From WRGT01 sp942493035 (GTDB lineage: Bacteria > Spirochaetota > UBA4802 > UBA5550): a stretch of DNA of 64,000 nt. Shown piece by piece: positions 18,434 through 27,573 of this stretch. The notes below the pieces were generated by a model that saw nothing but the letters and a program-made list of their open reading frames with translations, made no database searches and was not told the origin of the DNA. A program made the position numbers and the translations under genes. The stretch is from the NCBI GenBank assembly GCA_942493035.1, contig OW818666.1:1426001-1490000 (forward strand), in the 5' to 3' direction. Each line of letters begins with the position of its first letter. Within the stretch, counting starts at the first letter, position 1.

Positions 18434-20589
18434 TCCTTTATTGCGATCAGTTCATATATTTTAACAGGGAGAGCTTTACCCTTAACCCGGATAAGATCGA
18501 GCTCTCTCACTACAACATCTTCTTTTACATACTGGTATGTAAATTCACTTATAATTATGCCGGTCTTATAAAACTTATTTGTACCTTCAAGTCTTGAACC
18601 AAGGTTTACATTGTCACCCATGAGAGTGTAATCCATCCTTGCCGCAGAACCCATATTCCCGACAATCATATCACCGGTATTAATTCCAATTCCAATTTCT
18701 AATATTGGCTTGTTTTCAGCTTCCCATTTTTTATTCATTACCTTCAGAGCATCCATCATTTCAAGGGAAGCTTTACAGGCTTTGAGAGCGTGATCATCCA
18801 TTTCAATTGGTGCACCCCAGAACGCCATTACGGCATCACCGATATACTTATCCAGTGTACCAAAATACTTCAAGATTATATCTGTCATAGACTGGAGGTA
18901 AATATTCAGATGCTCAACCAGTTCTTCCGGAGTAAGCCGTTCTGATATTGAAGTAAATCCTCTTATATCAGAGAAGAGAACAGTTAGAATTTTTTTATCC
19001 CCGCCGAGTTTGATTTTACTCGGATCTTTCAGAAGTTCATCAACAACAGATTTTGAAACGAACTTTGAGAATGTTTGCCTTATATACTTCTTCTCCTGCT
19101 GCTCGTTTACAACACGGTAAGTGACCAGCATCGAATAAGTTAGTGCCGTCTGGATCAGCGGAGTTGCAAGGGCTGTAATAATGCTGAAATAGTCAAAGAG
19201 TATATATGAACAGACAGAGTAAAGAATTATAAAGAGAACCGTAACAACCAGTGATGAGCCGATTGACATTCTCGGGACAAACATGCCTATAAGAAGAGCA
19301 ATAATAAGCATGATTGCAATATTCTGGAGATCGGAAAGTTTAAAAAGAAAATCCTGATTCAGAATTGTATTCAATGCATTCGCATGGTGCTCAATTCCGT
19401 ATGTAGCTCCGTATGGAGATTTATGTTCATCGGTTGCAATTCCCGCTGAGGCATAAGCAGCTATGAGAAGTATTTTGTCTTTTAGGGAATTATTGCCCTC
19501 CATAGTTCCTTCTGTTGCAAAAAGATAATATGGATAGTGCTGGAAACTTCCAGAACCGCCAATATAGTTTACATCCATAAAACCCTTTTCATCTACCGGA
19601 ATTAAAATCTCTTTTTTATCATTCGGCTTTGCCATTTTTTCTTTAGGAAGATTTTTAAGTTTTATATACTCTCCCATTTTGATCTCTATATTTTCTGGAC
19701 CTATTCCGTAATAATGCATAATAACTGAAAGATCAATATTAGGATAATATAATCCTTTATATTTTATAACTAGCGGCATAGTTCTATTGATACTATCCCT
19801 ACCGGGGAATACATTTGCGAATCCTATACCTTTTGAAGATTTAATCAATTCAGGTGTTGGAGGTGTTACATCCTCAACTATATCTTCAGTGCGATCATTG
19901 ACATTTGCAGAAAATTTAACTTTGTCAAGTAACGCAAGTCTTTCTTTCTGATCTGTAAATTTAACATTACTTTCTTCTGCATCAAACTTGTAGTCAATAA
20001 AAGCAACATTTGATTCTTTGAGTGCTTTCGCAAAGTCCGCTTCACCCGGTTTATGATCAAGAAACATAATGTCAAATAATATTGCGAGAGGTTTCCCAGT
20101 GCTGATAAAACGGGTTAATTTTGCATGAATATCCCATGGGAAAGGCCATAGAATATTTTCATTTGAAAAATAGTTTATAGTTTCTTCATTTATACCAATG
20201 ATAACAATGTCTTTCCTCGCTCTGGGGTTTATTTTGTTCATTTTAACTCCCTCTTCAAGCTTTACAGTCTTCTGGGAGGGATCTCTTACAAAGAACCGGA
20301 AGTCTATTGAACCCCATTCAAGTCCGGCAAGGAGAGTAGTTTGTGTAAAAAGAACAACCATAACAAAAAAAACAGTTATAGTGATAAATAGACCAATAAA
20401 TTTTTCAGGAAGCTTTAAAATAAGAAAAATAAAAAGGAGACCAATGGGACCTGTTAATAAGCATATGATAAAAAAGAGGCTTATACTTTTATCATATTTC
20501 ATTGCAAGATATTTTCCTGCAAATCCGAAACCGATTAACACAGACAATAAAACTATTACTTTAATTAATAATAAAAATATTTCATTCAT
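18430..20589 (-). CDS. CHASE2-domain class III adenylate cyclase
   Basis: 719 aa. Three N-terminal membrane helices (within ~5-80), an extracytoplasmic CHASE2 sensor at ~90-395 (IVIIGINEETINYF, AILFDIMFLDHKPGE, YGATYGIEHHANALN), three more helices at ~410-480, and a catalytic class III domain at ~530-715. Metal aspartates sit in LFSDIRGFTS and KYIGDAVMAFWGAP; the transition-state motif is GDNVNLGSRLEG. The base-selecting pair is Lys (LDKYIGD) and Asp (ARMDYTLMGD), so ATP rather than GTP is expected. The signal sensed is unknown. The gene stands alone; multiple CHASE2 cyclases are typical of leptospiras and relatives. Confidence 0.93.
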   Translation of the reverse strand: MNEIFLLLIKVIVLLSVLIGFGFAGKYLAMKYDKSISLFFIICLLTGPIGLLFIFLILKLPEKFIGLFITITVFFVMVVLFTQTTLLAGLEWGSIDFRFFVRDPSQKTVKLEEGVKMNKINPRARKDIVIIGINEETINYFSNENILWPFPWDIHAKLTRFISTGKPLAILFDIMFLDHKPGEADFAKALKESNVAFIDYKFDAEESNVKFTDQKERLALLDKVKFSANVNDRTEDIVEDVTPPTPELIKSSKGIGFANVFPGRDSINRTMPLVIKYKGLYYPNIDLSVIMHYYGIGPENIEIKMGEYIKLKNLPKEKMAKPNDKKEILIPVDEKGFMDVNYIGGSGSFQHYPYYLFATEGTMEGNNSLKDKILLIAAYASAGIATDEHKSPYGATYGIEHHANALNTILNQDFLFKLSDLQNIAIMLIIALLIGMFVPRMSIGSSLVVTVLFIILYSVCSYILFDYFSIITALATPLIQTALTYSMLVTYRVVNEQQEKKYIRQTFSKFVSKSVVDELLKDPSKIKLGGDKKILTVLFSDIRGFTSISERLTPEELVEHLNIYLQSMTDIILKYFGTLDKYIGDAVMAFWGAPIEMDDHALKACKASLEMMDALKVMNKKWEAENKPILEIGIGINTGDMIVGNMGSAARMDYTLMGDNVNLGSRLEGTNKFYKTGIIISEFTYQYVKEDVVVRELDLIRVKGKALPVKIYELIAIKD

Positions 20590-20621
20590 GATATTATCCA
20601 GTAGTTGATATTTTAAAAAAA

Positions 20622-20750
20622 AAGATAATCATTCCTTAACTTTTTCAAGGTTAAAACTCTATATACCCCGACACAGGAAGTAGCGGGAATATATAATGTA
20701 TCCTTTAAATATTAAGGGATTATTACTAAAAATTTTAGTATTATAAACTG
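20622..20750 (-). repeat. MITE-like repeat, diverged copy C (inverted)
   Basis: Reverse-complemented, this stretch follows copies A and B over most of its length: an AT-rich arm, a GC-rich hairpin (CCCGCTACTTCCTGTGTCGGGG), then TATAGAG and TTAAGGAATGATTATC. Ends are degraded, so limits are approximate. It lies between the cyclase gene and copy A. The region 20590-21065 (475 bp) holds this copy, copy A and the argS leader; I see no gene in it. Confidence 0.55.
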
Positions 20751-20793
20751 TATTAGTCAAGATTTTTTTATAATATGAACTAATACATTGGAA

Positions 20794-20913
20794 CAGTGAT
20801 TATTTCTAAATATAATTTATGGTGTAAAAAATAAAAATTATATATCCCCGCCACCTTCGGCAACGGGGATTATAGAGCTTTTTTACCTCAAAAAAGTTAA
20901 GTAATAATTACTG
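20794..20913 (+). repeat. MITE-like repeat, copy A (120 bp)
   Basis: Exactly 120 bp, running from CAGTGATTATTTCT to AATAATTACTG, with terminal inverted repeats (the right end reversed reads CAGTAATTATTACTTAA). Internally there are two stem-loops: an AT stem (ATATAATTT with AAATTATAT) and a GC stem (ATCCCCG with CGGGGAT). The flanks (ACATTGGAA and TCATTAAAA) match at 6 of 9 bases, which could be a decayed 9-bp target duplication. No coding capacity. Confidence 0.7.
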
Positions 20914-21065
20914 TCATTAAAATGATAATAATCAAAATTCAGTCAGAAGTTTGATTATAAATATGATTGACAAAAGACCTGTTTTTTCAGGAAATTCATA
21001 GAGCTTAAGTATTATTAATACAGAACCACAACCGATACAAATATAATTCATAACACGAGGCGAAA

Positions 21066-22736
21066 GTGAACATAAAAGATAAAATTTATAATATAATCGC
21101 GGATTCCCTTCAGAAAGCAATCGCCGACGGAAAACTTCCCGAAGCTGATTATCCGGTTATAAAAGTAGAGTATCCAAGAGAATCAAAATTCGGTGATTAT
21201 TCCACACCGATAGCACTTGAATCAGCAAAGTTGATAAAAAGATCTCCGATGGAAATTGGTGAAATATTAAAAAGTTATATATCCGGACATACTGATTTGA
21301 TAGGAGAGGTTGACCTTGCAAAACCGGGATTTATAAACATTTTCACGTCGCTTGAGTACCTGAAAAATAACATGCTTGAAGTTGTAAGTATCAGAGAAAA
21401 ATACGGAAGACAGAAGAAAGATAATCCGGTAAAATACAACATAGAGTTTGTTTCTGCAAATCCCACAGGTCCGATGAATGTTGTTTCAGCGAGAGCTGCT
21501 GCGCTTGGAGATACTATTGCTAATCTGATAGAAGCAAGTGGTGATACTGCAGACAGGGAGTTTTATGTAAATGATTACGGTAATCAGGTAAACCTCCTGG
21601 GGGAATCTGTAAACGCCCGGATAAAAGAATTGAAAGGTGAAGAATCAAATTTTCCTGAAAACGGTTATCATGGTGAATATATAAAAGACATAGCTCAATG
21701 GATAATCGACAATCATTCGGATGAATTGAATAAATACACAGACGAAGAGGCCAAATCTGTTTTCGCCGGTGAGAAAGCAGTGGAGTTCAATGTATCCGGT
21801 CAGAAAAAGGATCTTGAAGATTTTGGTGTATTTTTCAAAACATGGTTCAGGGAGAGCACTCTTCATCAAAAGGGTGAAGTTGTAAAAGCTCTTGAAACCC
21901 TCGAAAAAAATAATCATATATATATTGAAGACGGGAAAAAAGTTTTCAGATCAACAGTATTCGGCGATGACAAAGACCGGGTTGTAGTTCGTGATGATGG
22001 AAGACCGACTTACCTTATGGCCGATATTGCTTATCATTTTGATAAACTCGAAAGAGGTTATGATCAGCTCATAGATATATGGGGCCCGGATCATCATGGT
22101 TATATTTCCAGATTGTCTGGAGCAGTTCAGGCTCTGTGCAGCAAAAAAAATATTTTTCGTGTACTTATATCTCAGCAGGTTAATCTTATTATGGAGGGGG
22201 AAACTGTCAAGATGTCAAAACGATTGGGTAACTTCTCTACAATGAGAGAACTTATCGAAGAAGTCGGAGTGGATGTTTCCAGATTCTTTTTTATAATGAG
22301 ATCAATGGACAGTCATCTCGATTTCGATCTGGCTCTTGCTAAAAAGAACAGTTCAGAAAATCCTGTTTTCTATCTCCAGTATGCTCACGCACGGATTTGT
22401 TCAATATTCAAAGAAGCAGAGAAGAGAGGAATAAAACTAAAACCGGAAATGTCCAATCTTGAAAATCTGAATAATAATGAAGCGAATGTTATACTAAAGC
22501 TTCTTGCAAAATTCCCGGAAGAAATTTCTGATGCGGCTGCGACATTTGAACCTCACAAAATTTCTACATTTCTGCTCAGGCTGGCTCAATCCTATCACAG
22601 ATTCTACGCGGAACAGAGAGTTCTTTCTGACGATGAAGCTAAAACTCAGACCAATCTTGCGCTTTGTGATGCTGTAAGAATTACAATTAAAAATGGACTG
22701 GGAATTCTCGGAGTTACTGCACCGGAGAGTATGTAA
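21066..22736 (+). CDS. argS: Arginyl-tRNA synthetase
   Basis: 556 aa class I synthetase charging tRNA-Arg. The N-terminal Add1 domain (~1-115) is followed by the Rossmann catalytic domain, KMSK loop VKMSKRLGNFSTM and a C-terminal DALR anticodon-binding domain (YAHARICSIFKEAEKRG, LLRLAQSYHRFY). The class I HIGH signature is altered: after NPTGPM the sequence is NVVSAR instead of the usual HVGHAR (residues 138-143). The rest is well conserved. Start at 21066 follows CGAGGCGAAA by a short gap. cinA begins 4 bp after the stop and is probably co-transcribed. Confidence 0.95.
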   Translation: MNIKDKIYNIIADSLQKAIADGKLPEADYPVIKVEYPRESKFGDYSTPIALESAKLIKRSPMEIGEILKSYISGHTDLIGEVDLAKPGFINIFTSLEYLKNNMLEVVSIREKYGRQKKDNPVKYNIEFVSANPTGPMNVVSARAAALGDTIANLIEASGDTADREFYVNDYGNQVNLLGESVNARIKELKGEESNFPENGYHGEYIKDIAQWIIDNHSDELNKYTDEEAKSVFAGEKAVEFNVSGQKKDLEDFGVFFKTWFRESTLHQKGEVVKALETLEKNNHIYIEDGKKVFRSTVFGDDKDRVVVRDDGRPTYLMADIAYHFDKLERGYDQLIDIWGPDHHGYISRLSGAVQALCSKKNIFRVLISQQVNLIMEGETVKMSKRLGNFSTMRELIEEVGVDVSRFFFIMRSMDSHLDFDLALAKKNSSENPVFYLQYAHARICSIFKEAEKRGIKLKPEMSNLENLNNNEANVILKLLAKFPEEISDAAATFEPHKISTFLLRLAQSYHRFYAEQRVLSDDEAKTQTNLALCDAVRITIKNGLGILGVTAPESM

Positions 22737-22740
22737 TCAC

Positions 22741-23970
22741 ATGCCGGATGTAATAATTATATCTACTGGTGATGAACTGCTGCAGGGGACTACAATTAAT
22801 ACTAATAGTTCTTTTATAAGCAGTCTGTTCTTCGGCAGTAATTTCAGAGTAATTAAACAGATAACAATCGGTGATGAAATTGATCCGATAGTATCCTGTT
22901 TGAAAGATTCCGTAAAAGAATCAGATATAATAATTACTACAGGCGGACTAGGTCCTACTGATGACGACAATACTGTTGAAGCGGTATGCCGACTGTTTAA
23001 AAAAAGTATTATAACAGATGAGGAATCAAACTTAAAGACAATTAAGTTTTTTCAGTCAATGAATCTATCTCCAAGCATTCTTGACAGCAGGATGGCAGCA
23101 GTTCCTGAAGGATCATTTGTAATTCAAAATAAATATGGACTCGCTCCGGGATTTATTGTAACGGATAATAGAAAAGTTGTAATCTCACTTCCCGGGGTAC
23201 CAGTTGAAGCCGAAAATATGATGCTTCGCGATGTAATGCCTTATCTTACAAAAGAATATTCTTTTAGCGACAATTTAAAGCTTACTTACAGAATGTCAGG
23301 GATAAGAGAATCAGATATAAATACTATTGTAAATGATATAAATCTGCCGGATACTTTAAGGATAGGTATTACTTCTAAATCAGGCATCTGCGATCTTGTA
23401 ATTACCGGTATTGATGAAAATTTAATTTCAAAAAATAATATTGATCTTTTGATTAAAGATAAATTCAGTAAATTTTTACTAAGGCATGATACAGCATCCC
23501 CGGAGCAGGAACTGGTTTATTTATTGAAAGAAAAAAATCTGACTATATCGACTGCAGAATCGTGTACCGGTGGACTCATCGCGAAAAGATTAACTGATAT
23601 TGCGGGCTCTTCTGCTGTTTATAAAGGTTCGATAATTGCCTACAGTAACGAAATTAAGGAAAAATTTCTTGATGTTTCAGCTGAGACTCTTAGTAAATAC
23701 GGTGCGGTAAGCGAAAATACTGCAGCTGAAATGGCTTTAGGATTACGCAATAAATTTAACACAGATATATCAATTTCAACAACTGGAATTGCGGGTCCGG
23801 ATGGCGGAAGTGATACAAAACCAGTAGGGACAGTATGTTTCAGTTTTATTATTAATGATTACTATTACACAACTACTAGAGTCATCAAGGGAAACAGGGA
23901 TAGAATCCGAATTTTTTCCTGTCTTTATGTGATTAATTTTTTAAGAGAATATTTAAAAAATTTAGACTGA
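22741..23970 (+). CDS. cinA: CinA-family protein (NMN deamidase / MoeA-like domain)
   Basis: 409 aa. Residues 1-~170 are the MoeA/MogA-like molybdopterin-binding fold (IISTGDELLQG, TTGGLGPTDDDNT), and the C-terminal ~155 residues are the PncC-type nicotinamide-mononucleotide amidohydrolase (STAESCTGGLIAKRLTD, STTGIAGPDGG). The protein recycles pyridine nucleotide and may remove damaged ADP-ribose. The ATG at 22741 is preceded by GGAGAG and matches the family N-terminus MPDVIIISTGDELL. The last Asp codon and the stop lie inside the target duplication of repeat copy B. Confidence 0.93.
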   Translation: MPDVIIISTGDELLQGTTINTNSSFISSLFFGSNFRVIKQITIGDEIDPIVSCLKDSVKESDIIITTGGLGPTDDDNTVEAVCRLFKKSIITDEESNLKTIKFFQSMNLSPSILDSRMAAVPEGSFVIQNKYGLAPGFIVTDNRKVVISLPGVPVEAENMMLRDVMPYLTKEYSFSDNLKLTYRMSGIRESDINTIVNDINLPDTLRIGITSKSGICDLVITGIDENLISKNNIDLLIKDKFSKFLLRHDTASPEQELVYLLKEKNLTISTAESCTGGLIAKRLTDIAGSSAVYKGSIIAYSNEIKEKFLDVSAETLSKYGAVSENTAAEMALGLRNKFNTDISISTTGIAGPDGGSDTKPVGTVCFSFIINDYYYTTTRVIKGNRDRIRIFSCLYVINFLREYLKNLD

Positions 23971-23973
23971 AAT

Positions 23974-24093
23974 CAGTAATTATTTCTATATATAATTTTT
24001 AGTATAAAGACAAAAATTATATATCCATGCCGCATTCGACGGCGGAGATAATAGAACTTTTTTTTCTATAGAAACGTTAAGAAATAAATACTG
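23974..24093 (+). repeat. MITE-like repeat, copy B (120 bp) with 9-bp target duplication
   Basis: 120 bp, same length as copy A. Ends: CAGTAATTATTTCT on the left, and the right end reversed reads CAGTATTTATTTCTTAA. It is flanked by a perfect 9-bp direct repeat GACTGAAAT at 23965-23973 and 24094-24102. Internal stems are TATATAATTTTT with AAAAATTATATA and GCCG with CGGC. The duplication covers the cinA stop codon, so insertion left the reading frame intact. No coding capacity. Confidence 0.85.
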
Positions 24094-24140
24094 GACTGAA
24101 ATTTAAACTAAATTGCTATTATATAATAACGGTATTTTCA

Positions 24141-26996
24141 ATGAACCATAAAACAACTATTACACATTTCATTATTTTCTTTTTTATAATTTCCGGAATC
24201 GGATTCACTGCAAATGATTCCAGAAATATATTCAATCAGGGAATGGAAGCTTTCAAGGCTGGTAATTATGCTTCGGCAGAATTGCTGTTTAGAAAAACTG
24301 AAGAAAATAATGATGAGTTCCGGGACAGAGCGTGGTTTTTTCTTGCACGTACGATTTTCCAGCAGGGCAAATATAAGTCAGCTATTTTTGAATTCAACTC
24401 TTTCCTTACAAAGTGCAGAACTGAAACACTTCGTATAGAATCACGTTTCTGGATTGGCGAATCGTATCTGAATTTAAATGAAAATTTAAAAGCCATCGAA
24501 GAGTATAACCGTTTTCTTGAAAAAGCTGATGATATAAATCTTATAATCACGTCGCACGATAGAATAGCATCTATCTATTTTAAACAGCAGCGATACGAAG
24601 AATCCATAATTGAATGGGAAAATGGCATAAAAAAAAGTTCTGACAAAGAACTTAATGCTGAATTAATTCTTAAAATCGGTCGTGCACTTTATAAAAATGA
24701 AAAATTTGAAAATGCTCTGGAAAGACTTAATCCTCTTTTAAGTGCAAGAATTGATTCGAAGAAAAAAGCTGAAATCAGATTGATAATCGGCCGGATATAC
24801 CAGCTTCAGGGTGATCATAAAAAAGCACTTTTAACTTTGAACGCAATTCCATCTGAATTTGCTGAAATTTTTCCATTCCATGATATGTACTATCTGCGTG
24901 CAATATCGTATCTTGCAACAGATAGAATTAATCCTGCAAAATCAGATTTTGAACTATTTTATATAATCGGAAAAAAATCTGAATTCTATTATGACGGCAT
25001 GTATGAATATGGTAAAATACTGCTGAATTCATCTAAACCGGAAAGCGGTATTGAAATACTTGAGAAAGTCTGGGAGAGTCAGGAGAAGCTTGATCTTTCA
25101 GTTAAAAGTTCATTATTACTGGCAGAATTCTATATAGAAAAGGATCCGGTAAAGTCGATCAGATATCTCGAGAAATTCAGTACTTATGACGATGATGAAT
25201 TAAAAAAGAGTTTAATTATTACACTCAGCAAAGCATATATTAAAAATTTAAATTATGATAAAGCTGAGAACATGCTGAAGTTTTATCTGGAAAAGTATCC
25301 CTATGATCAGAACATAGATGAAGTAAAATTTCTCCAGGCCAGGATATTACTTGAGATTGGCGATTCAGACAGTGCTACTCTTATTTTTAATGATTTAAAG
25401 AAAAACAATCCCTTTTCAAAATTTCTGAATGATTCAGATTATTATCTGGCACTTATAAATTACAAAAAGGGGAGATCCGGTGAAGCAATTATATTATTAA
25501 AAAAATATGTGTCTCTTAAAAATACAAACTACAGTTTTGAAGCTCATAGATTATTAACTGAATTATACCTTGAGTCTGATGATATAAAAAATACGGAGCT
25601 GGCATTAAACAGGTTACTTGTTTCATTTCCAAATTATTCCGGTGTAGACAAACTTGTTTACAGGTTTGCACTTCTCCTTAGTGAACGAAAATTTTCATCA
25701 GCTTCAAAATATTTTAATATTCTTCAAAACAGATATCCCGAATCAGATTACGCAATGCTGATCAATATTATTAGTGGAAATAATTTTTTTGAAAATAAAA
25801 ATTATTCAAAAGCTATAGTTCACTACGAAAAATTTCTCAACAGCAACATTGAAGAATCCAGAGGTTCAGCTTATTATAATCTGCTTAAATCATATTTTTA
25901 TTTAAAGGAGTATGATAAAGTTATAGGGATTATTAAAAATATAAAAATTCCGCCTCTGGATGAAAACCAATGGAGAGAAATCCCATTTATTCATGCACGA
26001 TCGCTTTATCTCACTTCTAAATTTGATGAGGCATATAATATATTAAAATGGGAAGATATTAAAGCATTTGCCGATGAAGATGCCAAAATGCTGATAGACT
26101 GTACCATTAAGATAGGAGACCTTGAAGCCGCTGCAGTATTCATTGATAAACTTAAAGAACGGGAATTACTCTACAGTAATCAGCTTTTTATTCTAGGGAA
26201 TTATTATCAGACTAAAAAAAATTACAACAGGGCAGAGGAGATATACAGTACTATTTTGTTTTCAAATGCATCTGAAAGCATGAAAGAGAGTGTTAAGCTG
26301 GAACTTGCTATTATGAAAATTGATAACAACGACTACAGTCTTTCACTCAATTATCTTAATCAGGTTGAATTGGGTGAAAATACACCAGAAAGAGATTCAT
26401 TAATTATAATAAATCATTTTTACATGGGTAAAGAAAAAATTGCTGCGGAAATAACCGATTCCAGACTAAAATTTATATTAAAAAACAGATTTACCGTAAA
26501 GGTACTGCTTCTGAATCTGGAATACTATTTCAAAATCAAAGAGATAAATTCTTTTAACAAATACTCGGCTTTGCTCAGGTCTTTTAAGGACACTGAAAAC
26601 TATGTAAATCTTTTGTCCGGGAAATTATTGTTTGAAACAGGTGATTTTAAAAAATCATATAATTATTTTTACAAGTTATCATTGAAAGAAAATGATTATA
26701 CATCTGAAACAAGTTATTATCTTGGAAAATTAAGTTTGTTTTATAATAAAAATAAAAATAGCGCATTAAAATATTTTTTAAAAGTTATCGAGTTAAATTC
26801 AAATAATGATTTAATTTCCAGAAGCAAAATTGAACTGGCTTTAATTTATTTGGAAATGAAAAATACAGAATTTGCTTTTAATTATTTAAATGAAATCGTA
26901 AATGATAATCAATATGGTAAATATCGTATTGAGGCTGAAAACCTTATAGAATATTATAATTTACAGAAAAACTTGAACAAAGGAGAAAACCTATGA
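24141..26996 (+). CDS. Large exported TPR-repeat protein
   Basis: 951 aa with a signal-like N-terminus (FIIFFFIISGIGFTAND) and then repeating 34-residue helical pairs through most of its length, such as GNYASAELLFRKTEEN, GKYKSAIFEFNSFL, GDHKKALLTLNAIP and KNYSKAIVHYEKFLN. I count well over fifteen TPR-like units. It is probably a periplasmic scaffold, comparable in layout to YbgF/BamD-type or cell-division TPR proteins, but no specific family is recognisable. Its stop overlaps the gcvH start by 4 bp (ATGA), a sign of coupled translation. Confidence 0.75.
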   Translation: MNHKTTITHFIIFFFIISGIGFTANDSRNIFNQGMEAFKAGNYASAELLFRKTEENNDEFRDRAWFFLARTIFQQGKYKSAIFEFNSFLTKCRTETLRIESRFWIGESYLNLNENLKAIEEYNRFLEKADDINLIITSHDRIASIYFKQQRYEESIIEWENGIKKSSDKELNAELILKIGRALYKNEKFENALERLNPLLSARIDSKKKAEIRLIIGRIYQLQGDHKKALLTLNAIPSEFAEIFPFHDMYYLRAISYLATDRINPAKSDFELFYIIGKKSEFYYDGMYEYGKILLNSSKPESGIEILEKVWESQEKLDLSVKSSLLLAEFYIEKDPVKSIRYLEKFSTYDDDELKKSLIITLSKAYIKNLNYDKAENMLKFYLEKYPYDQNIDEVKFLQARILLEIGDSDSATLIFNDLKKNNPFSKFLNDSDYYLALINYKKGRSGEAIILLKKYVSLKNTNYSFEAHRLLTELYLESDDIKNTELALNRLLVSFPNYSGVDKLVYRFALLLSERKFSSASKYFNILQNRYPESDYAMLINIISGNNFFENKNYSKAIVHYEKFLNSNIEESRGSAYYNLLKSYFYLKEYDKVIGIIKNIKIPPLDENQWREIPFIHARSLYLTSKFDEAYNILKWEDIKAFADEDAKMLIDCTIKIGDLEAAAVFIDKLKERELLYSNQLFILGNYYQTKKNYNRAEEIYSTILFSNASESMKESVKLELAIMKIDNNDYSLSLNYLNQVELGENTPERDSLIIINHFYMGKEKIAAEITDSRLKFILKNRFTVKVLLLNLEYYFKIKEINSFNKYSALLRSFKDTENYVNLLSGKLLFETGDFKKSYNYFYKLSLKENDYTSETSYYLGKLSLFYNKNKNSALKYFLKVIELNSNNDLISRSKIELALIYLEMKNTEFAFNYLNEIVNDNQYGKYRIEAENLIEYYNLQKNLNKGENL

Positions 26997-27415
26997 GCAA
27001 TCCCGAAAAAGGAATGAATGTACCTGATGATTTAAAATATAAAGAGAATCATCAATGGATAAAAATGATAGATGATATAACCGGTATATGCGGCATTACT
27101 GACTTCGCTCAAGACAGTCTGGGTGATATAACTTTTGTTGAGTTTATTAATAACATAATAGGCAGCGAAATGCTTGAAGATGAAAAAATAGCGATTATAG
27201 AATCTCCAAAAGATTCAGTAGATGTTTTTTCTATGGTTACAGGTAAAATATTAGAAATCAATAGAGCTCTTGAGGATTCACCGGAACTTCTTAACAGCGA
27301 TCCTTATGGAGATGGGTGGATTTTTAAAATCGAAGTAGAGGATGTAATGGTTCTTGATGATCTATTGGAGCCTGATGAATACCTCGAAACAATACTACCG
27401 GATGATTTTCTATAA
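26993..27415 (+). CDS. gcvH: Glycine cleavage H protein (lipoyl carrier)
   Basis: 140 aa lipoyl-domain protein. The lipoylation site is K73 in IIESPKDSVDVFSMVTG, aligned with the usual ESVKAVSDVYSP. N-terminal DDLKYKENHQWIK and C-terminal GDGWIFKIEVED are GcvH features. AAAGGAGAAAACCT lies just before the ATG. GcvT and GcvP are not nearby, so it may serve a glycine system elsewhere or act as a lipoyl donor. It is the last plus-strand gene before the prophage and ends 5 bp before the long palindrome that likely terminates it. Confidence 0.9.
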   Translation: MSNPEKGMNVPDDLKYKENHQWIKMIDDITGICGITDFAQDSLGDITFVEFINNIIGSEMLEDEKIAIIESPKDSVDVFSMVTGKILEINRALEDSPELLNSDPYGDGWIFKIEVEDVMVLDDLLEPDEYLETILPDDFL

Positions 27416-27419
27416 TACA

Positions 27420-27477
27420 GTAATTTATAATATATCTGAAAGATATTTCCAGATCTTTCAGATATATTATAAATTAC
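27420..27477. terminator. Perfect 25-bp inverted repeat next to dif
   Basis: Arms 27420-27444 and 27453-27477 are exact reverse complements, with an 8-base loop ATTTCCAG. No T-run follows, but such a stem would form a very stable hairpin just after gcvH. The right arm ends one base before the XerC arm of attL. It lies on the host side of the junction, so it belongs to the chromosome. Role as terminator is likely; a role at dif is speculation. Confidence 0.75.
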
Positions 27478-27478
27478 A

Positions 27479-27507
27479 ACTTCCGATAAGATATATATAT
27501 GTCTCTT
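27479..27507 (+). other. attL: Xer dif-like site, left prophage junction
   Basis: XerC-type arm ACTTCCGATAA, then GATATAT and a right half ATATGTCTCTT. The centre is 7 bp if 11-bp arms are assumed, one more than the canonical 6. The left half belongs to the host and the right half to the phage. It is in direct orientation with attR. Confidence 0.8.
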
Positions 27508-27573
27508 TGAAAGTTATACCTTGATAATAACAAAGTACAAAGCGTAGAGGATTATGTCAAATCCTTTTTGATA
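27508..27573. promoter_or_regulatory. Phage left-end regulatory segment
   Basis: On the minus strand TTGACA (27550-27555) is followed after 17 bases by TACTTT, a weak promoter that would read out of the prophage, across attP in the circular form, into the early gene at 33854. On the plus strand the same bases make AGGATT-ATGTCA-AATCCT followed by TTTTT (about 27547-27569), a short terminator-like hairpin. The two readings compete; neither is proven. Confidence 0.35.

Noticed and set aside
27420..27477. Palindrome as a CRISPR or IS end
   Set aside because: Single copy, no spacers, no target duplication; it fits a terminator hairpin.
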